Source: Perca fluviatilis (Eukaryota; Chordata; Actinopteri; Perciformes; Percidae). From it: a stretch of 64,000 nt of DNA. The notes below the pieces were generated by a model. The model saw only the letters and a program-made list of their open reading frames with translations. It was not told the origin of the DNA and ran no database searches. This document shows, piece by piece, positions 39,048 to 50,759 of the stretch. The position numbers were made by a program, and so were the translations under genes. Location: assembly GCF_010015445.1 (NCBI RefSeq), contig NC_053127.1, positions 7,626,276 to 7,690,275 on the forward strand, read 5' to 3'. The stretch's first letter is position 1. The number at the start of each line of letters is the position of its first letter.

Positions 39048-40049
39048 TTAGTTGCCACTTTGTGCAATAAAAGGGTTAATTTTATAACACTGCTGTGCAG
39101 AGCCAATGCTGCTGTTTCTGCCGGTGCAAATATATTTTAGCCTGAATATGTTACAATCTACAGGTTTTTGTCTAGGCTATATTGTTGTGTACAAACCTTT
39201 TAGACTGAGTTTTGTTGGTTGAGCATGTTGGAGACAGTACTGTTATTGCCGTTGTAATGTAGTATGTTGGAAGGTAAAATCGTTTTTTTCAGTTAGTCCT
39301 TTTTGCTACTTCGTCTTTTAGAAAATGGCCCACCCACTTTTGTACTGGCCCGCCCAAAATACTATTTCTGCCTACGCCCCTGATTCAGACTGCTTTCACA
39401 CATATTTTGCCTTTAACAAATATATGTTATGTATGTATTATATGTCCATTCCATTTGCATATTACACTAATCCATATTGTGATTTTGATAAAATTGCGAA
39501 ATGGTGTGCAGCCCTACAAAAACATCACCACAATCTGTCTGAGAGTTGTTGAGATATTTACAGTACAACTTACAGTAAGTGCACTCTCTGCTGTATATGA
39601 ACAAGAGGTAGAAGTATAATCCCTCTCAAACAGAGAACTACTGTATGAGTGTGTTCAGTGCTGCAGAACAAGAGCTGCCAAGTGCTTTTCCCATTCTCAT
39701 GCCATCTCTTCTATATCAACAATCAGGCTGATCTTGGTTCAGTGTGTTTCCAGTTAACACTGCGGTGATAACACACAACACTGCCATGCAACTCTCTTTG
39801 CTGTGATTGAGTATTAACTGATTAACATCAGATAACACAACCAGCTGCTTCCTGATGGAGACGGTTGAATTAAATTTCATATGATTTGATAGGGAACGAT
39901 GCCATTTAGGACTACAGAGCATGAAACTGATGAGCTGCACGCAGAGTTTTTATAGTGATTGCTAATGTTCGTCTCTCGGAACAAGTGACTCCCATCGTCA
40001 CCAGACACAAGGGTTACAAACCCCTTTAGGATGACTGATAGAGCTGCTT

Positions 40050-40051
<2 letters not shown>

Positions 40052-40121
<70 letters not shown>
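40052..40121. repeat. (GT)n microsatellite
   Basis: About 35 pure GT units. Confidence 0.97.
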
Positions 40122-40123
<2 letters not shown>

Positions 40124-40241
40124 GCCGATTACTTGATTTGATGAATGACATGAGGCAACTGCCTCTGCCTGGAGTAGAAAAGCACACAGATCCTCAACAA
40201 ACATACTTTCTTACCACTCAGGAAATTCATTGACATTAAAG

Positions 40242-41668
40242 TCCCATGGCATGAAAATTTCACTTTATGAGGTTTTTTAACATTAATATGCGTTCCCCCA
40301 TCCTGCCTATGGTCCCCCAGTTGCTAGAAATGGTGATAGGTGTAAACCGAGCCCTGGGTATCCTGCTCTGCCTTTGAGAAAATGAAAGCTCAGATGGGCC
40401 GATCTGGAATCTTCTACTTATGAGGTCATAAGGAGCAAGGAGTTCTCTGCTTTGCCCGCCCAGAGAATTTGGCCCACCCATTAGAGAGAGACATCATGGC
40501 TTTCAAACGAGCAAAGTGGCAGTTGGTCAAGGCCACACCCCCACCCTTCACCTTGCTCCCCCTCTCTCCTCCTCAATAGCTACAGACACAGAAATGGCAC
40601 ATCCTAAGGAAAGCTCATTGTGGGACTGGCTCTAGTGGCTGTAATTCTGCTCCAAGGCTGAATTTCGGGAAAGAGACTTCAGATACAGTATTAGGGGACC
40701 ACTAAGGCTACGTTCAGACTGCAGGCCAAAGTGGCCCAAATCCGATTTTTTTGGGGTCAAGTGACCAGGTCAGGCTTCTTCAGAAGTAGTGTGAACACTC
40801 AAATCTAGCCCAGATCTGATTTTTTTCAGATCAGATTCAGGCCACTTCCACATGTGGTCCTGAATCCGACCCAGATCTGATTTTTTTCAATGCGACCGTG
40901 TGAACAGCCAAGGCGGATTTGATGTGACTTTTACCTCAAAACCCTCGCTGCTGTTACCTCCCCGCCGGAGGGCGGGCGGGCCCCTGCTTCCAGTGCGGCT
41001 GTTAACCGGGGAGGACTGTCCTCAGTGTTCCCCAACCGCGCGTCGCATCGCCAGGGCGGGGATTGACTCACGTAAAAAGGTGATGTCGGCAAAATAAAAA
41101 TAAAATAAAAATAAATAAATAAAAGCGAAAATGCTGATTTCCTCCATAACCTCCCTAACTTTAGTGCAACAGCGTGCTGCGTCTGATGTCATTGTTAGTG
41201 TTCTTTTGCGCATGCGGGTCAGTTCAAAACCGCAAACAGTTCACACTGGAATCTGATATAGGCCACATTTTAAAAGGTAATGTGAACAGCCAAACAAAAA
41301 TCGGATCTGAGCAAAAAATCAGAATCAGGCATTAAGACTTGCGGTGTGAACGTAGCCTAAGGCCTATATAAAAGAGACTTCAGATACATTATTAGGGGAC
41401 CACTAAGGCCTATATAAAAGAGACTTCAGATACAGTATTAGGGGACCACTAAGGTCTATATAAAAGAGACTTCAGATACAGTATTAGGGGACCACTAAGG
41501 TCTATATAAAAGAGACTTCAGATACATTATTAGGGGACCACTAAGGTCTATATAAAAGAGACTTCAGATACATTATTAGGGGACCACTAAGGCCTATATA
41601 AAAGAGACTTCAGATACAGTATTAGGGGACCACTAAGGTCTATATAAAAGCATCCAAAGAGCACCATA
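40242..41668 (+). mobile_element. composite repeat with 46-bp array, copy 2 (interrupted)
   Basis: Same head (TTAA|AGTCCCATGGCATGAAAAT), 46-bp array (about 7 units) and tail (AAGCATCCAAAGAGCACCAT) as the copy at 18895-19967. A 652-bp MITE (40706-41357) has landed inside the first array unit. The head is about 90-95% like copy 1 by eye. Confidence 0.8.
40706..41357. mobile_element. Harbinger-type MITE inside the 46-bp array
   Basis: The ends GGCTACGTTCA and TGAACGTAGCC are inverted, flanked by TAA at 40703-40705 and 41358-41360. Removing it restores an intact array unit (CACTAAGGCCTATATAAA), which proves insertion. Inside are CAGATCTGATTTTTTTCA repeats and a GC-rich core. Non-coding. Confidence 0.9.
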
Positions 41669-41984
41669 GTATCGAGTGTCGAAAAATGCCTCGTCATTCA
41701 ATGCCAAATTTCAAGCCCTAAGAAGTAAATCATATCAGCGTCATTGAGCCTATAAGCATGCAGCATGCTCGTACCAAGATCTAATAATGCTGCTGATTGG
41801 ATGTAAATTTACACGTCGTAAAGGCCTTCAGGAAGATCTCTACGTTACGCACAGAGACGGGGCTCACGTGTGTGTTGTTGGATTTCGAGAGGCTTGGCTA
41901 CAGTGTGCGTCACATAGGTGTAAAGGAGCTGGAAGAAAAAAAAGATTTGTGCCATAATGTAATTACTGTTTTGCTAAAATGGAT

Positions 41985-42091
41985 TTTATAAAATTGGTAT
42001 TGAAAAAAGTATCGCTCAGGAACCGGTATCAAAGTCACGATATCGATATCGCTACAGGTATCGAGAAAATGTTTTAACGATACCCAGCCCT
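41985..42091. repeat. hAT-type MITE right end fragment
   Basis: GGAACCGGTATCAAAGTCACG, ATATCGATATCGC and AACGATACCCAGCCCTA form the typical end of a GGGCTGGGTATCG-type MITE. A matching left end is not seen, so this is a truncated copy. Confidence 0.5.
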
Positions 42092-42636
42092 ACTTGTGGT
42101 AGAATTTCCGGAAACACCACGTTGTGGTATGATGAGACTAAAGGGAAAGCTCAGACAACACCAGGTCATTCATGGGGCACAGGTCAGGGGACAAGAACAT
42201 TCGGCCAGTCTCTAATAACCAAAACTGTTCATGTATAAATATGTTCCTCTCTCTCCAGGCAATCTAGGCAGCTGCATGATAAGGGAATGTTTTGTCTCAG
42301 GACTGTCTCCTTTTGGAGGTCGGTGGGCCAGCTGAAACTAGGCTTTATCATCTGATACTTCCCAGAGAGAGACAGGTTGAACTATGCTTTAGCGTCTTTG
42401 TTTATGGCGCCTGCAATATCTTAGTTTACCTTGAAGGTTTAGCTAAATGCATGAGTTTAAATACTCCTTCAGGAAGACAGGAACTTGAGAGAGTTGGGAC
42501 AGGACTGCACAATAACACATCGTGGTTATACTGTCGTCCCTGCTTAATTGTCTCCATAATTGAGTGTTTATTAAATGCTTCTGTGTAAGTCTCCCGAACC
42601 TTCTTCATGTATGTGAAATGAGTTGTTTTGCACCTG

Positions 42637-43339
42637 AGTGCCCACATTATGAACAAAATCCCTTTTTCTGGGATTTAGGGTATTATATTGTGTCTGGTGC
42701 TTCCACACACATACAAACTTGAAGAAAAAATCCATCCATGCTGTTTTGAGTGAGATACGGTTTTCTGAATGTATCCTGCCTTCAGTTTCCGGGTGAGCTT
42801 GTTCAAAATCTGCAGGGACGTCTATGTCATCAGAAGAAACATTTGGTGTGTGCTAACCACTTTAGCTAATACCACATCAGCTAGCTGTGTCTCCAACTTC
42901 GGTCAGTACAAGGCAGGATTAGCCGGGAGACTTCTTCTAAACGAGGGCGCACTTCCAACTTTGTGTGGAATACCTGCAGAACAGGGACATGGAAGTAGTT
43001 CTATACAATTTATTTTTTAGATTAGGGTGAACTAGTGTGTGTTGTAGCAGTGTTTTGCCATTGAGAACGAGGTGGCTAACCGCTAGCAGCACTAGCTTCT
43101 AGCTACTAGTCCTCACCTAGCTACTGCGCATGTTCTCCCAACAAAGATAGAACAGAAGTGTGATGCCTCACTCTGTAGCTAAAAACATAGAGCTCAACAC
43201 ACAGGGTGAAAAGAGGAGCTGCAGCAATGTGCAGTACAACAAATATATGGTGTTTTTTGAAAATTAAACCATGTAAACCTATTCTGGTACAACCTCTAAA
43301 TACAATTATGAACCTGAAAATGAGCATAATATGGGCACT
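42637..43339. mobile_element. MITE with AGTGCCCA-ATTATG ends
   Basis: The left AGTGCCCACATTATGAAC and right GAGCATAATATGGGCACT are inverted repeats, and the right side abuts TTAA (43340-43343). The left target is degraded. Non-coding. Confidence 0.65.
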
Positions 43340-43574
43340 TTAATACTACAAATCGATAAGCGGAGTTTCTCCACAAAGAATCATGCAAAAGCACCACTTT
43401 AAATCTTGTGTTTACCAGAGATGTGCTCATAATTGTCTTGGAAATAAGTCATTCAGCTTTAAAAAAGAAAAAGCATAAAAAGTGACCAATCAATCTCACC
43501 TAAAGAAATCCTAGTCGACTAAGACCAAAACAACGGATTAGCCAACTAATCGACTAAGAGGAGGCAGCCCTAGT

Positions 43575-43575
<1 letters not shown>

Positions 43576-43671
<96 letters not shown>
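43576..43671. repeat. (CA)n microsatellite
   Basis: About 45 CA units directly after a hAT-type end (GCAGCCCTAG, 43565-43574). Confidence 0.97.
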
Positions 43672-44089
43672 GCTCTCTCTCAGTTGTGACCGCTGTGACT
43701 TCTCCACCGATGCCTTTTTCCAGCACAACAGACACAATTACACTCACAGCCCCAGTATATATGCAGGCACACATGGTATATGCTCACTGCATTATATGAA
43801 ATCATATACTCGCATGCCCACACACATCATCATGCATTCACACAGAGTTCACCTCTGACCTCTTTGGCTGAGGTTGAACGAAGGTGACAGAGATTATAGT
43901 TTAGAAACGGTTTGACCTCCTGCTGTAATATCCTGTAATCCAGTCAGAATGAGTTTATTACAACAAAAAACAAGTCTGTAACCATAGCATCTATATATGA
44001 GTTGTGAAGCTATCTTACATCTTTATCTCTAGATAGGTAAACATGTAATGAAAGGTCTGTCCTGAGGGTTGTTACAAAGTCTACTCGGT

Positions 44090-44325
44090 TATTTTATATC
44101 AAGGCTGAAGACTTTTCTTTTTGATGCTTTTGTTTATTTCTTACGCTGCACTGTAACTTTTATTCTTGTATTTCATACCTGTCTTCTAATTTAGCCATTT
44201 TAATATTCTCTTTAACAAATGTTTTTAATTGTTTTGAATCACTTGAGAACAGAATAGAGCACTTTGAATTGTCTTTGTTGCTGCAATGTGCTGTAAAAAA
44301 TAAAGCTGCCTTGCCTAAAGGGTTT
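44090..44325 (+). mobile_element. retroelement 3' tail
   Basis: Landmarks TACGCTGCACTGTAACTTTT, ATTCTTGTATTTCATACC, then GCACTTTGAATTGTCTTTGT and TGCTGTAAAAAATAAAGCTGCCTTGCC, a common 3' end of fish LINE copies. No coding part is left. Confidence 0.55.
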
Positions 44326-44603
44326 GTCATCTGTACAGCGGCCGTTTTTAGGACATCTTCAGCTGTATTTTGGCTAAGATATACTTTCTCTTATATTATT
44401 GCTTTTTAAAATCTTATCTATGCCCCCTCTTAAAAGCACTCACTTTTCCAACATAACCCAAGATGTCTCGTGCACCATTTTATACACATGTTGACAGCGA
44501 GTGTCCAGGAAATAGTCAGATTGAAGCAATACCACAATAATACAAATACTCCATTACAAAAAAGGTCCAGGTAAATATTGTCAATAAAACATACTCCACT
44601 GTC

Positions 44604-44604
<1 letters not shown>

Positions 44605-44636
<32 letters not shown>

Positions 44637-44830
44637 TAGATAGATAGATAGATAGATGGATACTTTATTAATCCAAAATTGGGAAATTACTCTGTTACAA
44701 GCAGCAAGTAGCAAGTTACCAAGGATATACTCACTCACACACAAACAATACAAGAAGTATACTAGAAATAAGAAATAAGATAAAAATAAGATGAAATAAA
44801 ATAAGTTAGCAAAGATTAAGAACAACTACT
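44605..44830 (-). mobile_element. retroelement 3' end with (GATA)n tail
   Basis: On the minus strand, an A-rich 3'UTR-like stretch leads to ATTAATAAAGTATCCATC and then a TATC tetranucleotide tail (44605-44658 on the plus strand GATA). This arrangement is typical of a 5'-truncated fish LINE. Confidence 0.6.
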
Positions 44831-45462
44831 GAAAAATATACTTAGATGAATAAAAAAGAATGTACACCTAAATGTAGTAGGGTGTAAAGTAGCATAAAAT
44901 GAAAATACTCAAGTAGTACAGGTATTTCAAAATTGCACTTAAGTACAGAAAGAAAGTAAAGAAATCTATTGAGTTACTTTGTATCTTTAAATACATTTCC
45001 ATGGGTGTGATACAATCATTTGACGCAAAGCATGTGTTTAAATGATGGACCATCTGCTGGGTCGGGTGGAGGTAAAGAGGATTTAAACGTGGCCGTGCTT
45101 TAGCTATTAAATATTGGATCTGGATGAATAAAAGGTATTCATGGTGTTCTCTCTAATGCTGACCGACGCTTCATCAAATCAGGAGACGCTGGGGAAGCCT
45201 ACAGGAGGAGACCGCAATCCAAATGGATTTTTCTACATATTAAACACGTGCTGGGATTGAGGTTAGAGAAATTGCCCTTTATAATCTATCAGGGTTTAAA
45301 CAGGAGATTATAAACTGGAGAGCGGTGCACTGTCGATTATTGAAGATTATATTTTTTAAAACCTGCAATAGGTATAAAACTCCTCACCAGGCTCTCAATC
45401 AGAGCAAACGCTCAATGATTGCATACATTTATATACATTTAGTGTTTCTGCGTGTCATTTAA

Positions 45463-45618
45463 AGGTACAGAAAACTCCCAGGTACTGCTAATGGGTATCT
45501 TGGCTTTTTGAAGTGTGAAAGCTACCATAGCTGAAATACGTACTTTGAACTACGTGGCGTGAGAGAGTTGATATATGATCTCAATGCTAGATGGGAGAAA
45601 TTGCCACACATTGGACCT
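45463..45618. mobile_element. short TTAA-flanked MITE
   Basis: TTAA|AGGTAC at the left and GGACCT|TTAA at the right; 156 bp, non-coding. The inverted ends are short, so the call is tentative. Confidence 0.45.
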
Positions 45619-45696
45619 TTAAGTGTGAGTGCACTTCTGAAAGTCTTACGGGGAGGAGGTTGGTGTCGATGAATAACTGTCCAGAGTCCTTTTAAC

Positions 45697-45780
45697 CCTC
45701 TGATGTTAATGATCTAAGGGCATTTTTACATATCTTCTTGAATACTCCTTTTAAGGGTATTAGCATTACCTGATCTCCAT
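45697..45780. repeat. CCCTCTGA-type left end (fragment)
   Basis: TTAA|CCCTCTGATGTTAATGATCTAAGGGCATTTTTAC resembles the stretch at 18842 (TTAACCCTCTGAGGTCTAAGGGC) and the end at 2808. No matching right end is seen. Confidence 0.4.
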
Positions 45781-46486
45781 CAGCTTTCTGTATAGTGACG
45801 CCAAAAATTGTTCCAGAACAATGTTTAAAGATATAATTTGGCCCTAAAGCGGAAATATTTCTCAAATCTTCTGTGAAAACATACTTGCACTCAAATGTGT
45901 TGGTGCTTGAAACGAGTTTACAGAAGTCTTGGGTTCACAAAATTAGTGTAATATATGAAAAAAATAGTAAATGAATGTCTAAAATGAAATTTTGTAATAT
46001 CACTTTTGGAGTAGGAGTGTTGTCAAACATCGCTTGAACTCGCTGGTGAGTCTTTGGTCCTCTTCCAGGCTGCAGCTGTTTCTTCCATTTATATTTCACA
46101 CTAGTATGTCAATGTGTTATAGAAATAAATGACAATAAAGTTGAGTGTAGAGATGTAGAGATAAAAGATAAAATGTGCATGTGGTTTAACAAGCGGCTGA
46201 TTGGATGTACAAACACACCTCCGTCAACAAAGAAGCATAAAGGACAGGAAGTGCAAGAGATGGACATATATATACTGTATATAAAAATATTTTATAGCTG
46301 CATGCACCATTGTAGACCTCCATGTGTCTCTGTGTTGTATTAGTGTGGGTGTGTGGCGGTCATTTCCAGTCCAAATGACCTCATCCTTACTCAGCCTGAA
46401 GCGTTAGTCTGGGCACCATCTGACTTTCTGCTGACCTCATCTCCCCTCCCTCTATCCCGTCCGTTTCTGCCGAGTCACTCTGCTTC

Positions 46487-46491
<5 letters not shown>

Positions 46492-46561
<70 letters not shown>
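46492..46561. repeat. (CT)n microsatellite
   Basis: About 35 pure CT units. Confidence 0.97.
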
Positions 46562-46566
<5 letters not shown>

Positions 46567-46638
46567 CTTACTGGCAGACTGGGGAACAAAGTGGAGCAAT
46601 TAGCAGCTGGAGACCAAACTAGAGTTTAAAGAAGAGTG

Positions 46639-46858
46639 GGTTACACTTTATTTGAAGGTATCTACATAAGAGTGACATGACACTGTCATGAATGTGTCAT
46701 AAACATTATAAACAAATAAACGTTTATGACATAACGCTTCTTTTAGTAAGTGTCATTTGGTTTTTGTCATGACAAGTTATGGTTAAGGTTAGAGTTCATA
46801 TGTTCATGACAGTGTCATGTGTCACTCTTATGTAGATACCTTCAATTAAAGTGTTACC
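46639..46858. mobile_element. palindromic MITE (GGTTACACTTTA ends)
   Basis: A 220-bp element with ~55-bp inverted ends (AGGTATCTACATAAGAGTGA, CATGACACTGTCATGA and inverse). A perfect 8-bp duplication GAAGAGTG flanks it (46631-46638, 46859-46866). Non-coding; the target length fits hAT. Confidence 0.92.
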
Positions 46859-47099
46859 GAAGAGTGAATATTGGACTTACATTCATGAGTTGGTCAGAAA
46901 AACGACTCCAAATGAATGATAACGTTTTTCCGTAACTGCTGGATGTGTAAATAAGCAACTGTTTGCTAACACATGATCATATTGATGTTGTGTTTACAGC
47001 CTGTGCCCACCCCTCCCCCCCAAAAAAAATCAATGACTACATCTCCTAAAAGGTCAGAGAAAATGTATCTACTTGTGTCAATTAGGTGTTTTGTCAACA

Positions 47100-47200
47100 C
47101 ATTCTCACTCAGCGCGTCAAAAAGTGACGCTTAGTCAGGTGCCTTTGCCGTTTGTTACTGATGCAAAAAGTCTCCATAATAATCTTTCAGCATGTTGTAA
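47100..47200. repeat. CATTCTCACT repeat family, fragment
   Basis: CAACACATTCTCACT-CAGCGCGTCAAAAAGTGACG, then ATGCAAAAAGTCTCC. Larger copies are at 54740-55930 and 61273-61760. Confidence 0.6.
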
Positions 47201-47452
47201 TTCAGGTGGTCTGAGAGAAATCTAGACTTCTGCACCTCCTCTTGCCTCTGTTATTAGATAATGTAGACGTGGCGGGAGACTTTGGCCAATCACAGGCCTT
47301 TTCAGAGAGAGAGACAGTGTTTCTATTGGCTGTTCTACAAATGCAGATGTGCGTGCAGTGCATACCCCTTTAGATGGTGGAAGCCTGATTCATTGGTGGA
47401 AAATCCTGCAGAAACAATTGCTGTGTCAGCATCGGCAACAACTGCTCACACT

Positions 47453-47745
47453 ACGGCTGTAGCTAAGTGGTAGAGAGGTCGCCTGCCAATCGGAAGGTTG
47501 GTGGTTCGATCCCTGGCCCTGCAGTTCCATGCCGAAGTGTCCTTGGGCAAGACACTGAACCCCGAGTTGCCCCCCGATGGCGCAGCATCGGAGTGTAAAT
47601 GTGTGTGAATGTTTATCTGATACACAGCCAGTGTATGAATGTGTGTGAATGGTGAATGGTTCCTGTACTATGTAAAAGCGCTTTGAGTAGTCGTTAAGAC
47701 TAGAAAAGCGCTATATAAAAACAGTCCATTCACATTTACATTTAC
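47453..47745 (+). mobile_element. tRNA-derived SINE
   Basis: An RNA polymerase III promoter is visible: A box TAGCTAAGTGGTAGAG (47460-47475) and B box GGTTCGATCCC (47503-47513). The body (CTTGGGCAAGACACTGAACC, GCGCAGCATCGGAGTG) and tail (AGCGCTTTGAGTAGTCG, AAGCGCTATATAAA) are complete. The tRNA-like head plus this tail is the common SINE layout of percomorph fish. Confidence 0.9.
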
Positions 47746-48504
47746 AAGGCAACCCAAGAAACAAAAAGATGGTCTTCTTAAAAAGTTTCTACAAGAGAGT
47801 CCGACAATAAACCCAATAAAACACAATATCGGCTAAGCGTTTCAGAGATGGAGAGAAAAAGAAATGACACACACACACACACTGTATGTGTATGACACAC
47901 ACAGGTTACTGTATGAATTATATGCACTAATGTGTGTTTCAACCCCTTTCGTTTTTGTTTATCTGCTTTTTAGGGAGCCTACTGTAACATCTGGCCAGGG
48001 ACTGCAGATGAAAACTAGCCTTTTGGATAAATCTGGCAAATTTACAGAAATGTTTATTATTATGCACTGTCCCTGTCAAATGAAATGAAATAAAGACGAA
48101 GGGAGGGGCTGAGGGCAAAGAGGGGAGAGAGCTGCAAGAGGACGGCTAGGTTTTAATATTCAGTTATTTTTTTTTTGCCTTCTCCAGAAAACTGCAGACC
48201 CCAGCTGTACCAGTTGTAGGGTGGAAATAATGACAGCTGTGAGTTTCACTGGTGTCTGCAATCACCTCTGATTGATGTGAAATGCATGCTGGGGTACTCG
48301 TGAAGGACATTTTGGACCGTACTTGTTTATATGCAGATTTTAAATTGGAACACTTGGTCTGTGACTGATGATGCCAATGAGAACAGAAGTACAGGCAAGA
48401 ACAGATTGAGTCATGTCACGCTATCAAAATGAATGAATCTGAGGAGACGGGGCTTTGAACGTCTCACAATGAACAATATTTTTATTTAAGTCTATGCTGA
48501 TGAC

Positions 48505-48508
48505 AGTG

Positions 48509-48554
<46 letters not shown>

Positions 48555-48560
48555 TTATAG
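48505..48560. repeat. (ACT)n microsatellite
   Basis: About 17 ACT units, 48509-48555. Confidence 0.95.
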
Positions 48561-49516
48561 TAGTCATCACAACAAACTAATAGAAAAAAATAAATACTGG
48601 AAGCAGGGCAGGAATAGAAAGGTTGAAAGGCAGATTATAGATGGAAAAAAGGGAGCCTATAAGTCGGTAATAAATAAAAATAGTCGTTTTAAAGATACGT
48701 GCAAAAGCGATAGTTCGATATTCGTTTAAAAAGAAAACTATTTAACCATAATAAATGTTTAAAAAAGAATATTAATTGTATATAAAGCGTGGATCAAGAT
48801 AAAGGGATAGTGTTTGTATGTGTTTTTTGAAGGAGAGAAGGAGATGTCGGAGTGTGGAAAAGGAAGAAGCGATGGCACAAAGGAAAAAAGGATGGAGACG
48901 GAGAGGAAAACCAAACAAAAAGGATAAGAAGAAGAAAGAAAGAGGAGAGTAGAAGCATGGAGGTTAAAAGCAGAGAGGAGGAGTAGGAGGGGGAGAGGAA
49001 GAACAAACAGCCAGCAGCAGGATGAAAGACGAGAGGAATAATGAGGGATTGAAGAGGACTCGATTAATCAGCCAATCACAAGTGTGGAGATCATAATCAA
49101 TGAGCTCTTCTGCATCTCTGAAACATGAACAGAGAGAGACGGAGAACAGGCTGTCCTTTAACATTTTATAACATTTTCAAGAAAAACAGTACAGAATAAG
49201 CTCAGCAAGGAGGAAGCTTTCCATAAAAGTTCAATGGAACTATATCTTAAAAGCATCCTAGTTTGAAAATTGACAATAACTATTGTTGAAATGATGTGGA
49301 AATGCACGTTGTTGACTTTATTTGATAGACGTAGGGGTAGGGACACAATTTCAACATTATGAGGTTTGGACTTTTGCTGGGAGGAAATATTTAGCAAACT
49401 GGACCTGTTTTAATTTGAATTGAATAACCCTGCAGTAGAGAGCTTTTTGAGACTGCCATCCACCGAAAAACGCTCCCATAGGTAGTTTCTTCAAGCAGCA
49501 ATTATGAGTCCTATAG

Positions 49517-50236
49517 AAAGCCGAAGTCCCGTCCTTCTACTTCCAGTCCATGGGACCTTAATTCGGAAAAAATATGAAAGAGAGTCAATGGAGAGATAAC
49601 ATTTTTTTTTTTGATCCCGTTTGAATTGAGCCATGGATTACAAATATGATTTTAAACATTATTTTTCAACCGAAGAAAGTCTCTGTTTATTGTTAAACTG
49701 TTGAAGTATAAGACTGTGAAAATACGTAATTAGAAAGACTACACACTTCAATGTCGCATGGATGACGTCTCGCTGAAGCTACGATGTCTGTGTGTATCGT
49801 ACCGGGGATGTAACGTTACTCTAATGAGCAGAGGATCTCGCTTCTTCTTTTGCTAATCTGCTGAAAACACTTCACTGGATAAAACACATCAGGTACGATG
49901 ACGTTACATGTGTTGTGGAACAGAGCTAAGCTAGCTAGCTAGCGAGCGAGCAAGTTGAGCATCAAGCTAGGTGACGTAAATTGTGTAAGACGAGAGATGT
50001 AGTTCACTGAGCGGTTTCACACTAAACTAAGAGGTACTACGACAAACCTACTGCTAACTGAGCCTTTCTTCGGTTGAAAATTATCTTTTAAATTGACGAA
50101 CATCATATGTGTAATCCATGGCTCAATTCAAACAGGATCAAAAAATAATTTGCCTCTTCCCGTTCACTACTGTTCATATTTTTTTCCAAGTTAAGGTCCC
50201 ATGAGGTCCGCCGGAAGGGGCGGGACTTCGGCTCTC
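49517..50236. mobile_element. foldback element with ~190-bp inverted arms
   Basis: The left arm runs from GCCGAAGTCCCG past CATGGGACCTTAA, TTTGAATTGAGCCATGGATT to TTTTCAACCGAAGAAA (49517-49680). The right arm repeats the same landmarks inverted (50054-50236). The loop holds a GCTAGCTAGCTAGCGAGCGA run. Target duplication not readable. Confidence 0.8.
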
Positions 50237-50412
50237 CATTAACGTTAGCGGTGGTGGCACACTCTAGTGGCCGTAGTAATTGTGGCGGGAGCAAAGCAGG
50301 AAGTAATGTTACTAATGAGAGTAACATGTGGAAAGTATAAGAGCGCCTTGCATAACCGGAAGTGAAGTAACGTCTGATTTTAACCCAAACCATTATCTTT
50401 TTGTAAACTTAA

Positions 50413-50759
50413 AGCTTTAGCGCGTAACTTTTTGATATAACATTCCAGCCATTGCCAAATGAGTTGCTACAAAGCTAATTAAGACCATCAGCTCCACACA
50501 ACTCTCTCTGAATTTCTCAGTATTTTTATGTTCAGAAGATTGTGGCGCCCGGTGACTTTCCAGCGCAGAAGCCCGAGTGAAGATTATGACCTCTGAAGAG
50601 TCCATGTTTTTTTTTAATCCTCCCAGTCCTCCTTGGCTACTAGCCTGCGTGGAGGAGGGGGGCGGTGCGCGGCCATTTGTATCATGTGGACGCACCGACA
50701 GTGTTGTTGTCATCACTTAGAATTCCTCATGGGGCCAACAGAAGCTACGCACTATAGCT
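50413..50759. mobile_element. TTAA-flanked MITE
   Basis: TTAA|AGCTTTAGCGCGTAAC and GCTACGCACTATAGCT|TTAA are inverted ends with intact TTAA on both sides (50409-50412, 50760-50763). 347 bp, non-coding. Confidence 0.75.

Larger units (their letters stand above)
37339..39382 (+). mobile_element. hAT element (CAGGGGCGTAGGCA ends), nested
   Basis: The inverted ends CAGGGGCGTAGGCAG and CTGCCTACGCCCCTG are flanked by a perfect 8-bp duplication ATTCAGAC (37331-37338, 39383-39390). At 2044 bp it is too short for a complete copy and carries only a transposase remnant (37720-37849). It is itself interrupted at 38323-39047. Confidence 0.92.
37064..39516. mobile_element. outer hAT-type MITE split by a nested insertion
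   Basis: The left end TGGGGCTGCACGATACGAGG and right end TGGTGTGCAGCCCTA flank about 400 bp of AT-rich, ATTGCGATATG-containing DNA. The flanking CAAAACAT and CAAAAACAT differ by one A, a plausible 8-bp duplication. It is interrupted by the element 37339-39382. Confidence 0.65.

Noticed and set aside
40200..40230. Possible drebrin exon 1 donor (minus-strand AGTG|GTAAG)
   Set aside because: The phase would fit, but the upstream frame is only a few residues (MNFLS) and unlike drebrin.
47453..47520. tRNA gene
   Set aside because: A and B boxes are present but no cloverleaf with an acceptor stem; the SINE body follows directly.
48794..49164. Minus-strand Ser/Leu-rich frames and a possible drebrin exon 1
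   Set aside because: The sequence is a GA-rich stretch; the frame near TCDWLINR has no drebrin-like start and no GT donor after a TG.
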